DNA of 64,000 nt from an uncultured Coriobacteriaceae bacterium (GTDB lineage Bacteria; Actinomycetota; Coriobacteriia; Coriobacteriales; Atopobiaceae). The DNA lies in the NCBI GenBank assembly GCA_902798915.1, contig CADBYM010000003.1, positions 62,001 through 126,000 of the forward strand. Direction: 5' to 3'. A program made the translations under genes and the position numbers. Shown here in pieces: positions 1-7,920 of the stretch. Positions within the stretch are counted from its first letter, which is position 1; every line of letters starts with the position of its first letter. The notes under the pieces were generated by a model that was given only the letters and a program-made list of their open reading frames with translations, was not told where the DNA came from and did not search any database.

Positions 1-705
1 AATCGCTACACCCGTCGGCGTTACCAGCTCTCCCTTGCGATGCGCTCGCCGCATTACCAACCCGTTTGCCTCGACGATGTTCGCCACGGCCGGCACGGGA
101 ATCGAGAGAATCCCATGCGCGCTCCTCACGTGTCCTTCGCCCTCCGCAAGCGGCGACACGACGACGTCCTCGACTCCGAGGTCGTCAAGACACCAGGCGG
201 CGGCGACCACGTCGACGATGGAGTCGATGGCGCCCACCTCGTGGAAGTGGACCGTCTCGCGCGTTGCGCCATGGGCCTTTGCCTCAGCGTCCGCGATGAC
301 CTCAAACACCTTGAGGGCCGTCGAGCGCGCACGATCGCTCAGATCCGCACCGTTCACGATGGCACGAATCTCCGCTAGGCCGCGATGCGCATGGTGCCCG
401 TGTTCGTGGCCGTGGTGCCCGTGTTCGTGTCCGTGTTCGTGGCCGTGGTGCCCATCAACATCCCCAAAGAGCCACTCCATGTCGTGGTCGTGATTCTCGT
501 ATTCGGCATCCAAGACCACGTCGAAGTCACAGCCAACCAGCGCACCGACCTCTTTGCGCGACACCACGACCTCGAAGCCATCGACTCCAAGGCTCTTGAG
601 GGCGGCACGCAAGCCCTCTTCGCTTGCGCCCGCATCAAGGAGCGCTCCCACCACCATGTCCCCACTTATGCCATTATCGCATTGCAGGTACAGCGTCCTT
701 CCCAT
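1..705 (-). CDS. larC: Nickel-pincer cofactor biosynthesis protein LarC, N-terminal 235 residues (cut by window edge)
   Basis: LarC inserts nickel into the pincer cofactor made by LarB and LarE, the cofactor of lactate racemase and related enzymes. The reading frame starts at the ATG at 705 (MGRTLYLQCDNGISGD), preceded by a G-rich ribosome site, 9 nt after larB stops. The family hallmark HFHEVGAIDSIVDVVAAA is clear, and the frame is open to base 1, so the C-terminal part lies outside. Residues about 72-108 hold a His-rich loop of HGHEHG-type repeats, a likely metal-handling segment. In Lactobacillus plantarum larC is split by programmed frameshifting; whether that happens here cannot be judged because the junction is outside the window. 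larE and a larA homologue are not in view. Confidence 0.93.
   Translation of the reverse strand, partial: MGRTLYLQCDNGISGDMVVGALLDAGASEEGLRAALKSLGVDGFEVVVSRKEVGALVGCDFDVVLDAEYENHDHDMEWLFGDVDGHHGHEHGHEHGHHGHEHGHHAHRGLAEIRAIVNGADLSDRARSTALKVFEVIADAEAKAHGATRETVHFHEVGAIDSIVDVVAAAWCLDDLGVEDVVVSPLAEGEGHVRSAHGILSIPVPAVANIVEANGLVMRRAHRKGELVTPTGVAI
391..452 (-). repeat. His-coding short repeat inside larC
   Basis: A run of GGCCAC/GAACAC hexamers on the minus strand codes for repeated His-Gly and His-Glu pairs (about 14 His in 23 residues). It is in frame, lies between two conserved parts of LarC, and is the kind of low-complexity stretch likely to vary in length among strains. Confidence 0.85.
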
Positions 706-714
706 GCCAACCCC

Positions 715-1503
715 CTACGTGCGCGTCACATGCGCATGATCGATGAGCGCGGCCTGGTACCCCGCTCCAAAGCCATTATCAATGTTGACGACCGATATGC
801 CGCTCGAGCACGAGTTGAGCATCGCGAGAAGGGCGGCAATACCTCCCAGCGAGGCGCCATAGCCCACGCTTGTGGGACATGCGATGACCGGACACGCACA
901 CAGGCCGCCAACCACACTCGCCAGCGCCCCCTCCATGCCCGCAACGGCCACCACCGCGCTGGCGCGTTGCAACAGCTCAACATGCGCCAGTAACCGATGG
1001 ATGCCTGCCACGCCCACATCGTACAGGCGCTCGACGCGACTGCCCATCGCCTCTGCTGTCAACGCCGCCTCCTCGGCGCAGTACAGATCGCTTGTCCCCG
1101 CACATGCGACCACAACAAACCCATTGCCATTTGGTTCGGGCATCTCTCCCACCAGAAGAATGTGGGCGTCGGCATAGTACGAGGTGGTGACGTCAGCACA
1201 GGCACCATCCGCACCCAGCATCGTTATCACATCAGTAGCCTTCTGCACATCGACCCGTGTGACCAGCACATAGCGCTGTCTACCTTCCAGCAGCGCCCTC
1301 GTTATGCCGACAATCTGCTCGGCGGACTTACCTGCACCATAGATGACTTCAGGTGTCCCCGTGCGTATGCCACGGTGAAGGTCTGGCTTCGCGTATCCGA
1401 GCTCCTCGAACGGTTCTATTCCCACACGCTCCACGGCAGCCTCAACCGTGACGTCGCCCTGCGCCACACCCTGAAGCAACTCACGGAGCTCAGACCTGTC
1501 CAC
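715..1503 (-). CDS. larB: Nickel-pincer cofactor biosynthesis protein LarB (carboxylase/hydrolase)
   Basis: LarB carboxylates and cleaves nicotinic acid adenine dinucleotide, the first step of nickel-pincer nucleotide synthesis. The 262-residue protein has the short N-terminal helical part (residues 1-60) and then a PurE/AIR-carboxylase-like domain, visible in TPEVIYGAGKSAEQI, YADAHILLVGEMP, VVACAGTSDL and the glycine-rich CPTSVGYGASLGG. The start is a GTG at 1503: an in-frame stop lies immediately upstream and a GGAG ribosome site precedes it. The gene begins only 6 nt after the upstream hydrolase gene ends and is followed by larC after 9 nt, so all three are probably on one transcript. Length is normal for the family. 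Confidence 0.95.
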   Translation of the reverse strand: MDRSELRELLQGVAQGDVTVEAAVERVGIEPFEELGYAKPDLHRGIRTGTPEVIYGAGKSAEQIVGITRALLEGRQRYVLVTRVDVQKATDVITMLGADGACADVTTSYYADAHILLVGEMPEPNGNGFVVVACAGTSDLYCAEEAALTAEAMGSRVERLYDVGVAGIHRLLAHVELLQRASAVVAVAGMEGALASVVGGLCACPVIACPTSVGYGASLGGIAALLAMLNSCSSGISVVNIDNGFGAGYQAALIDHAHVTRT

Positions 1504-1509
1504 TCAGCA

Positions 1510-3072
1510 TCACTCCAAGGCAATCCCGTTAAGCCATCCCCAGCGTACGGGGACCGTCACCCCATAGTAGTCTATCCACTCGTCGAGCGATATGCTGCGA
1601 ATGTAACCAATGTTGTCCATCACCGTGCTGTCGCCCACATACATGCCGATGTGACCGTAGATGCGCCCGGCAGACGTGTGGGGATGCGTGGAAACTGCGA
1701 CGGCCATCCCCGGACGGAGGTCGTCACGGTTGGAGCTATAGCAGAACTCGGCGTACATGTCGTTGGCGTTGCCCGCAACGAACCCGTATCCCGCGTTGAT
1801 CATCACGTTCGAACACCAACCGGCGCACAGTCCCCCTCCTGGAGAAGGAGTGCTGTAGCATGCGTCGATTACCGCAGCAGCCGCTCCCGACCCGTTCGCC
1901 CCACGGCCCGCGGAGCCACCCTCGAACTCCTCCCCCGTCTCAGGCTCGGGCTCGGGTTCCGGCTCAGGTTCAGGCTCGGGTACGGGCTCCGACTCAGGCT
2001 CGGGTACGGGCTCCGGTTCCGGCGCAGGTTCGGACTCGGCTACGGACTCCGGTTCGGGTGTCACCTCCGGAGCAGGCTCAGGTGCGTCCACCTCGGATGA
2101 GGCAGCAGCAGAATCCTGCATCTCCTCCGAAGTAGTCGAATCGTTGGGGTCAGACCCGGAAGTCGTCGCAGCCGCCACGTCATCACTCTTCTGGACGGCT
2201 ACCGCATCGGCCGTGGCCGCATCATCGGTCGAGGCCTCGTCCGCATTTCCCACCGCCGAGGAACTCGCCGACGTGGAGGTGGCGACGCTCGGTGACGAAC
2301 CCGATGCAGTGCCGGCACCCGAAGTGGCGGAGGTACTCTTGCCAGAGTTCTGACGCGCAGCCCCAGCGCTTGCGGCAGCAGCCCGCTCACGGTCCTGTCG
2401 TGCCTTCGCCGCCTCCTGTTGGGCTGCGAGCAGCTCGGCCTCCCGCTTTGCGAGCAAAGCGCGAACCTCCGAATCCAGACTATCGATGAGCTGCTGTGCC
2501 TCGTACTGCTTTTCGCGCATGGCATCCAACTGCTCGGATTGCGTACGGCTCACCCCACGCAAGGCCTCACGCTCGACCGCAAGCTCGTCGCGTTCCTTCT
2601 CCAGACGCTCGCGCTCTTGGCGCACGTCACTGATGAGCTTCGCCTGTTGTTCGGTGACCTTGCCGTAGTAGTACAGACCGCTGATGAGGTCCTCGATGGA
2701 GGTCGATCCCACGATCAGGTCGACGACACCATGGCCCCCATCCTTATACTCATCCGACACGCTTCGCGAGAGCCTCTCTTGCTTGCTCGCCAATCGTCCC
2801 TCGATGACCACGATATTTGCCGAGATGGACTCGATGCTCGTCTCGACCCGATCGAGCTCGTCGAGCGTCTCTGACTGCCTCTGGCTGATGGTCTCGTACT
2901 CAGATGCGATGGCATCGAGCTGGACTTCGGCATCTGCAAGCTGCGCCTGGGCACTGCTCAACTCCGTCGCAGTATCCGCAAGCGCAGGAACCGCGAGAAT
3001 TGCCTGCGCTCCAAGGGCCGTCGCCAGGCGCAAGGCGCTGCGACGCGTGAGGGTGGTTCGTTTTTGCTGCAT
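1510..3072 (-). CDS. Secreted coiled-coil cell-wall hydrolase with C-terminal NlpC/CHAP-like peptidase domain
   Basis: This 520-residue exported protein probably cuts peptidoglycan peptides. It starts with a twin-arginine-like signal (TRRSALRL, then a hydrophobic stretch ending near ALAD, residue 33). Residues about 35-225 are predicted coiled coil rich in Gln, Glu and Ala, as in PcsB/RipA-type hydrolases. Residues about 225-330 are Ser/Ala/Thr-rich, and 330-390 are Pro-Glu repeats that probably span the wall. The last 125 residues look like a papain-fold amidase: [13 protein letters not shown] would carry the nucleophile Cys and [10 protein letters not shown] the His. Which Cys of the LCAGWC pair is catalytic cannot be told. 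The only genes downstream on the transcript are larB and larC, an odd partnership. A 17-bp palindrome lies 24 bp upstream of the start codon. Confidence 0.8.
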   Translation of the reverse strand: MQQKRTTLTRRSALRLATALGAQAILAVPALADTATELSSAQAQLADAEVQLDAIASEYETISQRQSETLDELDRVETSIESISANIVVIEGRLASKQERLSRSVSDEYKDGGHGVVDLIVGSTSIEDLISGLYYYGKVTEQQAKLISDVRQERERLEKERDELAVEREALRGVSRTQSEQLDAMREKQYEAQQLIDSLDSEVRALLAKREAELLAAQQEAAKARQDRERAAAASAGAARQNSGKSTSATSGAGTASGSSPSVATSTSASSSAVGNADEASTDDAATADAVAVQKSDDVAAATTSGSDPNDSTTSEEMQDSAAASSEVDAPEPAPEVTPEPESVAESEPAPEPEPVPEPESEPVPEPEPEPEPEPEPETGEEFEGGSAGRGANGSGAAAAVIDACYSTPSPGGGLCAGWCSNVMINAGYGFVAGNANDMYAEFCYSSNRDDLRPGMAVAVSTHPHTSAGRIYGHIGMYVGDSTVMDNIGYIRSISLDEWIDYYGVTVPVRWGWLNGIALE

Positions 3073-3096
3073 ATATGCTCCTCGTGCGTTGCCGTA

Positions 3097-3113
3097 AGAG
3101 TGTTTAACACTCT
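3097..3113. promoter_or_regulatory. Perfect 17-bp palindrome, candidate operator
   Basis: The sequence AGAGTGTTTAACACTCT has two perfect 8-bp arms around one central base. It lies 24 bp upstream of the hydrolase start codon. On the minus strand a weak -10-like TAGAGT overlaps its edge, with GTGACG 16 nt further up as a poor -35. The symmetry and position fit a repressor or activator binding site, but I do not recognise the cognate regulator; it differs from CIRCE and LexA boxes. Confidence 0.5.
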
Positions 3114-3153
3114 AGCACAACTGGCCTCTGCGTCACGTTGATGCACAACGAAA

Positions 3154-3183
3154 ACGACCCGCAGGGTTACCCATGCGGGTCGT
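3154..3183 (-). terminator. Rho-independent terminator after pilO
   Basis: Ten-base-pair stem (ACGACCCGCA with TGCGGGTCGT), a loop that itself can pair, then a T-rich stretch on the minus strand. It separates the pilMNO transcript from the hydrolase-larB-larC unit. Confidence 0.85.
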
Positions 3184-3202
3184 CCTCGTGGAACCGTAAT
3201 CG

Positions 3203-3841
3203 CTACTGTTTGTTCCAGTTCGTCAGCACGCTGAGGTCCTGACCCTTCGGCGCGTCATCTTCTGCCGCTATCTCCTTGTCTTCGGGAGGATTCTCGAAGA
3301 AGGTCACCTGGAGACTCGTCGTATAGGTCTTGCTCGCCTCAGAGGACTTCTTTGTCTTGCCCTCCTTTATGGAGAGCGCATCGACCTGACAGGCATACGG
3401 ACCATGCGCAATCTGCTCGGTCACCGAGCGCGCCTCTTCGTAACTGGCGCTAACGTACTTGATCGTTCCCGAGCGATGGACCGTACCGTCATCCTCCGAG
3501 AGACCGGGGTTTCCAAAGGACATGTCGTAGCTCTGCGCGGAACCCAAGACGCTGTGCAGGTAGGCCATGAGGGGTTGCGTATTGTCGTAGTCCGGCAGCG
3601 TAATTGGCTTGATGCCATCCTTTTGGTACTGATCGATGACCTCACGCATCCTCGCGAGCTTGGCCCCTTGCTGCTGATACACCGTTATCTGGTTCTGCGC
3701 AGCAGTGATTTGCTGATCGACCCTATTGATCTCGTTCTGTATGTTGAGAAACACGAATTGATACCAAGCAACGACCAGCAGGCCTGCACCCAGAAGGAAC
3801 AGCAGCACCTTTTCGCGCGTGGAAAACGTATACGAAAGCAT
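3203..3841 (-). CDS. pilO: Type IV pilus inner-membrane assembly protein PilO
   Basis: PilO pairs with PilN in the membrane-bound alignment complex that couples the cytoplasmic motor and PilM to pilus growth. The 212-residue protein has a short cytoplasmic N-terminus, one membrane helix at about residues 12-32, a coiled-coil part (about 36-75, rich in Gln and hydrophobics) and a C-terminal ferredoxin-like domain. Similarity is structural rather than by strict motif, and the assignment leans on gene order: pilM, pilN and pilO follow each other with overlaps or gaps of 3 nt. It is the last gene before a terminator. The charged tail (about 185-212, many Asp/Glu/Lys) is variable in such proteins. 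Confidence 0.8.
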   Translation of the reverse strand: MLSYTFSTREKVLLFLLGAGLLVVAWYQFVFLNIQNEINRVDQQITAAQNQITVYQQQGAKLARMREVIDQYQKDGIKPITLPDYDNTQPLMAYLHSVLGSAQSYDMSFGNPGLSEDDGTVHRSGTIKYVSASYEEARSVTEQIAHGPYACQVDALSIKEGKTKKSSEASKTYTTSLQVTFFENPPEDKEIAAEDDAPKGQDLSVLTNWNKQ

Positions 3842-3844
3842 CTT

Positions 3845-4474
3845 CTAGTCCTCCTCGCTCTCTAGGCCGACGAGCGTGACCACAAGGGTTGAGGCAGTCT
3901 GCCCAGTACTGTCCTTCTGGGTCGCAGCCTTCGACACGTTGGTAGACGCCACCATGGGATCCTTCTCCAAGTCACTCGCGAGGTCACCAACCGTCTGAAG
4001 CGAGACCTCCTCTATGGTGAGCGTGAGTGTCTGCCCCGAGAGCACGATTCCCTTGACCTTTGCCGAGCTCTTGACGCGCTTCTCGACCAAATCGAGCACC
4101 GAGATGGCGTCGGGAGCACCAGTTCCGTACTTGGCCACGTAGGCATCGTAGAGATCCCGCACGTCACGGAATCCATCCGTGGATGCGGCAGCCTTCGTAA
4201 GCAGCTCCTGCTGCTGTTCGAGCTGAGCCTGCTTATGCGAGAGCGTCGCCAGCGGATCCAAAACCCCAAACTTGACGAATGCGACCAGAACGACGAGGAC
4301 AAGAATCAAGGTGAGAACCGCCTTGCGGAGGTTCATGCCACTTGCCTCGGGTTGGTAGAGGTTTATGGTCGTCTTGCTCGGCAAATCACCGGTGCCCTTG
4401 TTGCCCTTCTGGCCGGGACGCACCAAATCCATGATGGTGGCAAGGCTTACCTCTTGGTTCCAATCAAGCGCCAC
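3845..4474 (-). CDS. pilN: Type IV pilus assembly protein PilN
   Basis: PilN forms the transmembrane partner of PilO and its cytoplasmic N-terminus docks into PilM. Here the first 50 residues are soluble and contain KTTINLYQPEA, resembling the conserved INLLP-type PilM-binding segment of PilN. A membrane helix follows at about residues 51-71, then a coiled coil (LSHKQAQLEQQQELL) and a periplasm-side-type alpha/beta domain, here outside the membrane. The start is GTG at 4474, overlapping the pilM stop by 11 nt, which suggests coupled translation. The 209-residue length is close to other PilN proteins. Confidence 0.85.
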   Translation of the reverse strand: MALDWNQEVSLATIMDLVRPGQKGNKGTGDLPSKTTINLYQPEASGMNLRKAVLTLILVLVVLVAFVKFGVLDPLATLSHKQAQLEQQQELLTKAAASTDGFRDVRDLYDAYVAKYGTGAPDAISVLDLVEKRVKSSAKVKGIVLSGQTLTLTIEEVSLQTVGDLASDLEKDPMVASTNVSKAATQKDSTGQTASTLVVTLVGLESEED

Positions 4475-5483
4475 GTGCTATCGCCTCCCCCTCTAGCATG
4501 GCAGCTGCGGCGAGCGCCATCGAGCCGATTGCCTTTACGCGTCCCATCTCGGGGGGCATGATGGTCGAGACCGACTCTAGGGGAATGTCGAACGAACGAC
4601 GCATCACGTCCATGAGCTGCGGAATCTCCGAGCCGCCACCCAACACGAACATGCGCTCGATCTCCTCCTGATTCGAGAAGCTATAGAAGTTGATAACCTT
4701 GCTGATCTCGAAGCACAGGCGGTCATAGACGGCTTCGCACTCCGGGAGGTCCAAGACCCCTTCGAAGTTGGTCTGCTTGTACGTGCTCGCCACATGGCGG
4801 TCCACGCCCTTGAGGTCCGCGATGGTCATGTCGAGGTCACGACACCCAAAGTCGATAGTCTTCGACGCCTTGAACTTGTTGCCATGCAGGAGATGCACCG
4901 ATACGGAGATATTGCCGATGTCAACGAAGACCTGAGACCGATCCGAGTCCTCGGGTTCAGCCTTCATACGTTCCGTCACCAGCCGCATGTATGCCATCTG
5001 TGAGGGGATGACGGCACGAAGACGAAAGCCGGCCTTGCGCGCAATCTGGGCACGCTCGTCGATGAGCGCGCGACTGGCTGCCGAAGCGTAGAGCTCCAAC
5101 CGCTCGGGCTCGCCTTCCTCGTTGAGGGGAATCTCGTCCACGGCATAGTCGTAGACGTAGGAGTCGGGGTCCTCGTCAATGTAGTCGCGGAACTCGTAGG
5201 GAAGATTGATCTTGAGCTCGGCATCGCTCATGGGCGGTAGGGTGACGTGCCTGAAGAACGCGCTCGCATCGCCCAGAACCATCACCGCATCATGCTTCTT
5301 TACCTTCGAACTCTTGCGGAGCTCCGAGAGAATGGTCGTAAGAGTCTGCGGAGCGGAGATGCCGTCCTCTCCCACCACGTTTTCGGGCAACGGTACCGCA
5401 GCAGCACTGACCTCCGACCCCGTCCTATAGACAAGCTTGAGCGTGCTCGTGCCAATGCCGATGCCCACATAAGAAGCTGCCAT
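4464..5483 (-). CDS. pilM: Type IV pilus actin-like assembly protein PilM
   Basis: PilM is the cytoplasmic, actin-fold ATP-binding protein that links PilN to the PilB/PilT motors. The 339-residue protein shows the ASKHA fold signatures: phosphate-1 loop GIGIGTSTLKLVY near the start, VFVDIGNISVSV (phosphate-2) around residue 185, and VLGGGSEIPQL (adenosine motif) near 287. The frame is open upstream to 5507, but the ATG at 5483 has a strong GAGGAGGT site 4 nt away and gives the usual family N-terminus, so I chose it. It is the first gene of pilM-pilN-pilO. A TATTAT hexamer at 5515-5520 could be its -10 box, without a convincing -35. Confidence 0.92.
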   Translation of the reverse strand: MAASYVGIGIGTSTLKLVYRTGSEVSAAAVPLPENVVGEDGISAPQTLTTILSELRKSSKVKKHDAVMVLGDASAFFRHVTLPPMSDAELKINLPYEFRDYIDEDPDSYVYDYAVDEIPLNEEGEPERLELYASAASRALIDERAQIARKAGFRLRAVIPSQMAYMRLVTERMKAEPEDSDRSQVFVDIGNISVSVHLLHGNKFKASKTIDFGCRDLDMTIADLKGVDRHVASTYKQTNFEGVLDLPECEAVYDRLCFEISKVINFYSFSNQEEIERMFVLGGGSEIPQLMDVMRRSFDIPLESVSTIMPPEMGRVKAIGSMALAAAAMLEGEAIARGA

Positions 5484-5601
5484 GCGCACCTCCTCGATAG
5501 CCTGCATCCAACATATAATACGGCTAAGACCATGCTATTGCTAGTAACAGAACCGCAGATGGCCTCCCGCGCCAGGGCATAACAATCGATGTGTCACGCA
5601 C

Positions 5602-6417
5602 TCAGAACAGGCTCAGATACCAGCCCACGACCTGCTCGCCACACAGCATGCAGATCCAACACGCAAGCGCGATGGCCGGGCCAAAGGGAATGAGGCGGCT
5701 CTTCTCACCCTGCGAGCCTGTGCGCGCCCTCTGTCCCAGCACACCCATCAAGATGCCCACGACGCACGCCACGATGACGAGGAAGAGGCACTGTTGCCAA
5801 CCGAAGTAGAGACCTGCCACAAAGAGCAGCTTGACGTCTCCTCCGCCAAGGCTGTCTCGACCAAGCGCACGGTCCATCACGAGGGAGAGCAGCAGCACGG
5901 CACCCCCCACCGCGAGGCCGCTCACGAACGAATCCCGCAGCAGGACGAAGGGGTCGCGCCCCATGAAGGCGCATGCCACGATGTAGGCGCACCGAATGCC
6001 GATGGCTGCAACGATGGTGACGTTGGGAATGGTGTACGTGTCGAGGTCGGTGAGCGAAAGCACCAACAACACGCTCGAGAAGGCGACGAGTTCGGTGGCC
6101 TCGATGCTGAGTCCATAGCGAAGCAGGATGGACACGTAGACCACGCAGCACAAGAGTTCCGTAGCGGGATACCGCCAACTGACGCGCTCGCCGCAATACC
6201 GGCATCTCCCCCGCGAAAAGAGCCAGCTGAGGACTGGCACTAGGTCACGTGCCGCAAGCGTGTGACCGCAGCTCGTACAATGGCTGCGACCATGCATCAC
6301 TGACTCTCCGTGCGTCATGCGCCATGCAAGGCAATTGAGAAACGAACCCATGCAAAGACCGAGCAAGCCCACCACGCAAGTGCAATACACGGTGAAGAGA
6401 GGGGCATCAAGGGACAT
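5602..6417 (-). CDS. pilD: Prepilin peptidase / N-methyltransferase PilD (A24 family)
   Basis: This membrane aspartyl protease cleaves the leader of type IV prepilins and methylates the new N-terminus. The 271-residue protein has the GSFLNCLAWR segment, a four-Cys zinc site (CTSCG and CRYCG, about residues 47-75) and two catalytic Asp motifs, LTDLDTYTIPN and GGGDVKLL, with about seven to eight membrane helices. All key residues are present, so it should act on the PilA prepilin encoded at 25769-26257. It lies 94+ nt upstream of pilM and about 33 nt downstream of a small membrane-protein gene, all on the same strand. Confidence 0.95.
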   Translation of the reverse strand: MSLDAPLFTVYCTCVVGLLGLCMGSFLNCLAWRMTHGESVMHGRSHCTSCGHTLAARDLVPVLSWLFSRGRCRYCGERVSWRYPATELLCCVVYVSILLRYGLSIEATELVAFSSVLLVLSLTDLDTYTIPNVTIVAAIGIRCAYIVACAFMGRDPFVLLRDSFVSGLAVGGAVLLLSLVMDRALGRDSLGGGDVKLLFVAGLYFGWQQCLFLVIVACVVGILMGVLGQRARTGSQGEKSRLIPFGPAIALACWICMLCGEQVVGWYLSLF

Positions 6418-6450
6418 GTGTCAACCTTTCGAGCAGGCGGTCACTTCATA

Positions 6451-6642
6451 CTACGATGCCGCAAAGAACAGGATGGCGAGAAACACCACGAGCACGGTGA
6501 GGTACGAGTATGGTGCCGCACTTTGCATGAGGGGAATCAGATATTCGCCAAAAATGAGCAGGCAGGTGCCCACGATGACGGCAATGGCAGCGGCTATGGC
6601 CAACAACAGCACGACTACGTTACCCTGCTTGTTTTTGAGCAT
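6451..6642 (-). CDS. Small two-helix membrane protein of unknown function
   Basis: The 63-residue protein starts at the ATG at 6642, behind GGGAGG, and is predicted to have two membrane helices (about residues 9-30 and 40-62) joined by a short loop. The beginning, MLKNKQGNVVVLLLAI, has basic residues, then a Gly, then a long hydrophobic run, loosely like a prepilin leader, but the Glu at +5 that defines type IV prepilins is missing. I do not recognise a family. Its position directly upstream of pilD makes a pilus-linked role possible. The frame is open upstream to 6732 but has no ribosome site there. Confidence 0.6.
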   Translation of the reverse strand: MLKNKQGNVVVLLLAIAAAIAVIVGTCLLIFGEYLIPLMQSAAPYSYLTVLVVFLAILFFAAS

Positions 6643-6800
6643 CCTTCTCGCCTCCCATATCATAGTCGTAGGCATTATCGCACGAATGCAAGCATAGTAG
6701 GGTCCGGCTCGGCAAATGGAGCGGTGGTCCATTTCGCGTCATCAAATCTCTTTGCGTATGCCTCGCTGCGAAACACATACTCTATACTTGGTTCCATGAT

Positions 6801-6832
6801 CTCAACGCAAGGAGGTCTCAACGCAAGGAGGT
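6801..6832 (+). repeat. 16-bp perfect tandem duplication carrying two Shine-Dalgarno sites
   Basis: CTCAACGCAAGGAGGT occurs twice head to tail just upstream of the NYN gene. Each copy contains AAGGAGGT, a full anti-16S match. The second site is 11 nt and the first 27 nt from the ATG at 6843, so only the nearer one is expected to be used for this gene. Confidence 0.9.
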
Positions 6833-6842
6833 TCAATCTGTA

Positions 6843-7826
6843 ATGGCGGCATCCAATGATCAAGTTCCCCGCCTCGCATTGCTCATCGACGCGGACAACA
6901 TATCTTCCAAGTACCTCTCTACCATTCTGAGTGAGGTACCCAAGCATGGCATCGCGACCTATCGTCGCATCTATGGCGACTTCACCGATCCCCAGGCTGC
7001 AAAGTGGCGCTCCAAACTCCTCGACAACGCCATCACGCCCGTCCAGCAGTTCAGTAATGTAAAGAGCCACAAGCCCGGAGAATCAGCAGGCAAGAATGCC
7101 ACCGATTCCACGCTCATCATCGACGCGATGGACATTCTCTACGCCGGCAAGGTCGATGGGTTCATCATCGTAAGCTCCGACAGCGACTTCACGCGCCTCG
7201 CCCAACGCCTTCGCGAAAGCGGCATGCACGTGGTGGGCATGGGTCGCAACCAGACGAGCGTCTCGTTCCGTAGGGCCTGTACCACCTTCGTCAACATCGA
7301 GTTGCTCGCCTCACGCGAGGAGGCCGCCGACGTCGCGGAACCCGACGAGAACGACACGTCTTCAACGCCCACCGAGCTCACGCTCAAGGACGTCGAACGC
7401 GTCGTGGCAGGCATCGTTCGCAACAATGACGGCAAGGGCGAGGACACACCACTCGGCGCGGTGGGCAAAGGTCTCCACAACCGTTACCCCGACTTCGACG
7501 TGCGGACCTTTGGCTACACCAAGCTATCCAAGATGATTGGTGACATGCAGCGATTCGAAATCATAGAGAAGGCTGGGGTGCACTACGTCTCGTTTGCCGA
7601 CACGCGCGACCTTCAGTCACGCGTCACGACCTTCGTTCGGGAGCGCCTCTCCAAGGAGCAGTCAAAGACGATGCTGCTCTCGTCGTTGGCCAGCGAAGTG
7701 TATGCGGCGTTCCCCGACTTCAGCTTGAAGGACGCGGGCTATGCCCAGTTCAGCAAGTACGCCGACAGCATCAAGGGCGTCAAGGTCGTGGGCGCCAACC
7801 GCCAGCAGGCACGACTGATGAAGTAA
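6843..7826 (+). CDS. NYN-domain (PIN-like) ribonuclease with two OST-HTH/LOTUS-like repeats
   Basis: NYN proteins are PIN-fold nucleases that act on RNA. Residues about 10-150 form the NYN domain: LALLIDADNIS (first acidic cluster), DSTLIIDAMDILY (second) and IIVSSDSDFTRLAQRLRE (third), a full acidic metal site. After an acidic linker (about 155-178) come two related modules: residues about 180-250 (PLGAVGKGLHNRYPDFDVRT) and 255-327 (LLSSLASEVYAAFPDFSLKD). Both end in a GY-x-x-(F/L)-SK motif typical of LOTUS/OST-HTH domains, which bind RNA. It is the only plus-strand gene within the pilus region and runs convergently with the giant adhesin gene. A link to pili is not shown; RNA decay or defence roles are possible. 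Confidence 0.88.
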   Translation: MAASNDQVPRLALLIDADNISSKYLSTILSEVPKHGIATYRRIYGDFTDPQAAKWRSKLLDNAITPVQQFSNVKSHKPGESAGKNATDSTLIIDAMDILYAGKVDGFIIVSSDSDFTRLAQRLRESGMHVVGMGRNQTSVSFRRACTTFVNIELLASREEAADVAEPDENDTSSTPTELTLKDVERVVAGIVRNNDGKGEDTPLGAVGKGLHNRYPDFDVRTFGYTKLSKMIGDMQRFEIIEKAGVHYVSFADTRDLQSRVTTFVRERLSKEQSKTMLLSSLASEVYAAFPDFSLKDAGYAQFSKYADSIKGVKVVGANRQQARLMK

Positions 7827-7870
7827 CCGAACCTGCCGCCGAACCTGCCAGCTCACGCCAAAGAGCTGCC

Positions 7871-7910
7871 CCAACGTGGTCACTCCCCCCGCAGAGAGTG
7901 ACCCCGTTGG
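7871..7910. terminator. Bidirectional hairpin between convergent genes
   Basis: CCAACG pairs with CGTTGG and, inside, GGTCACTC pairs with GAGTGACC. It lies between the ends of the NYN gene (+) and the giant adhesin gene (-). There is no run of T on either side, so its strength as an intrinsic terminator is uncertain. Confidence 0.65.
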
Positions 7911-7920
7911 CACAATGTAA

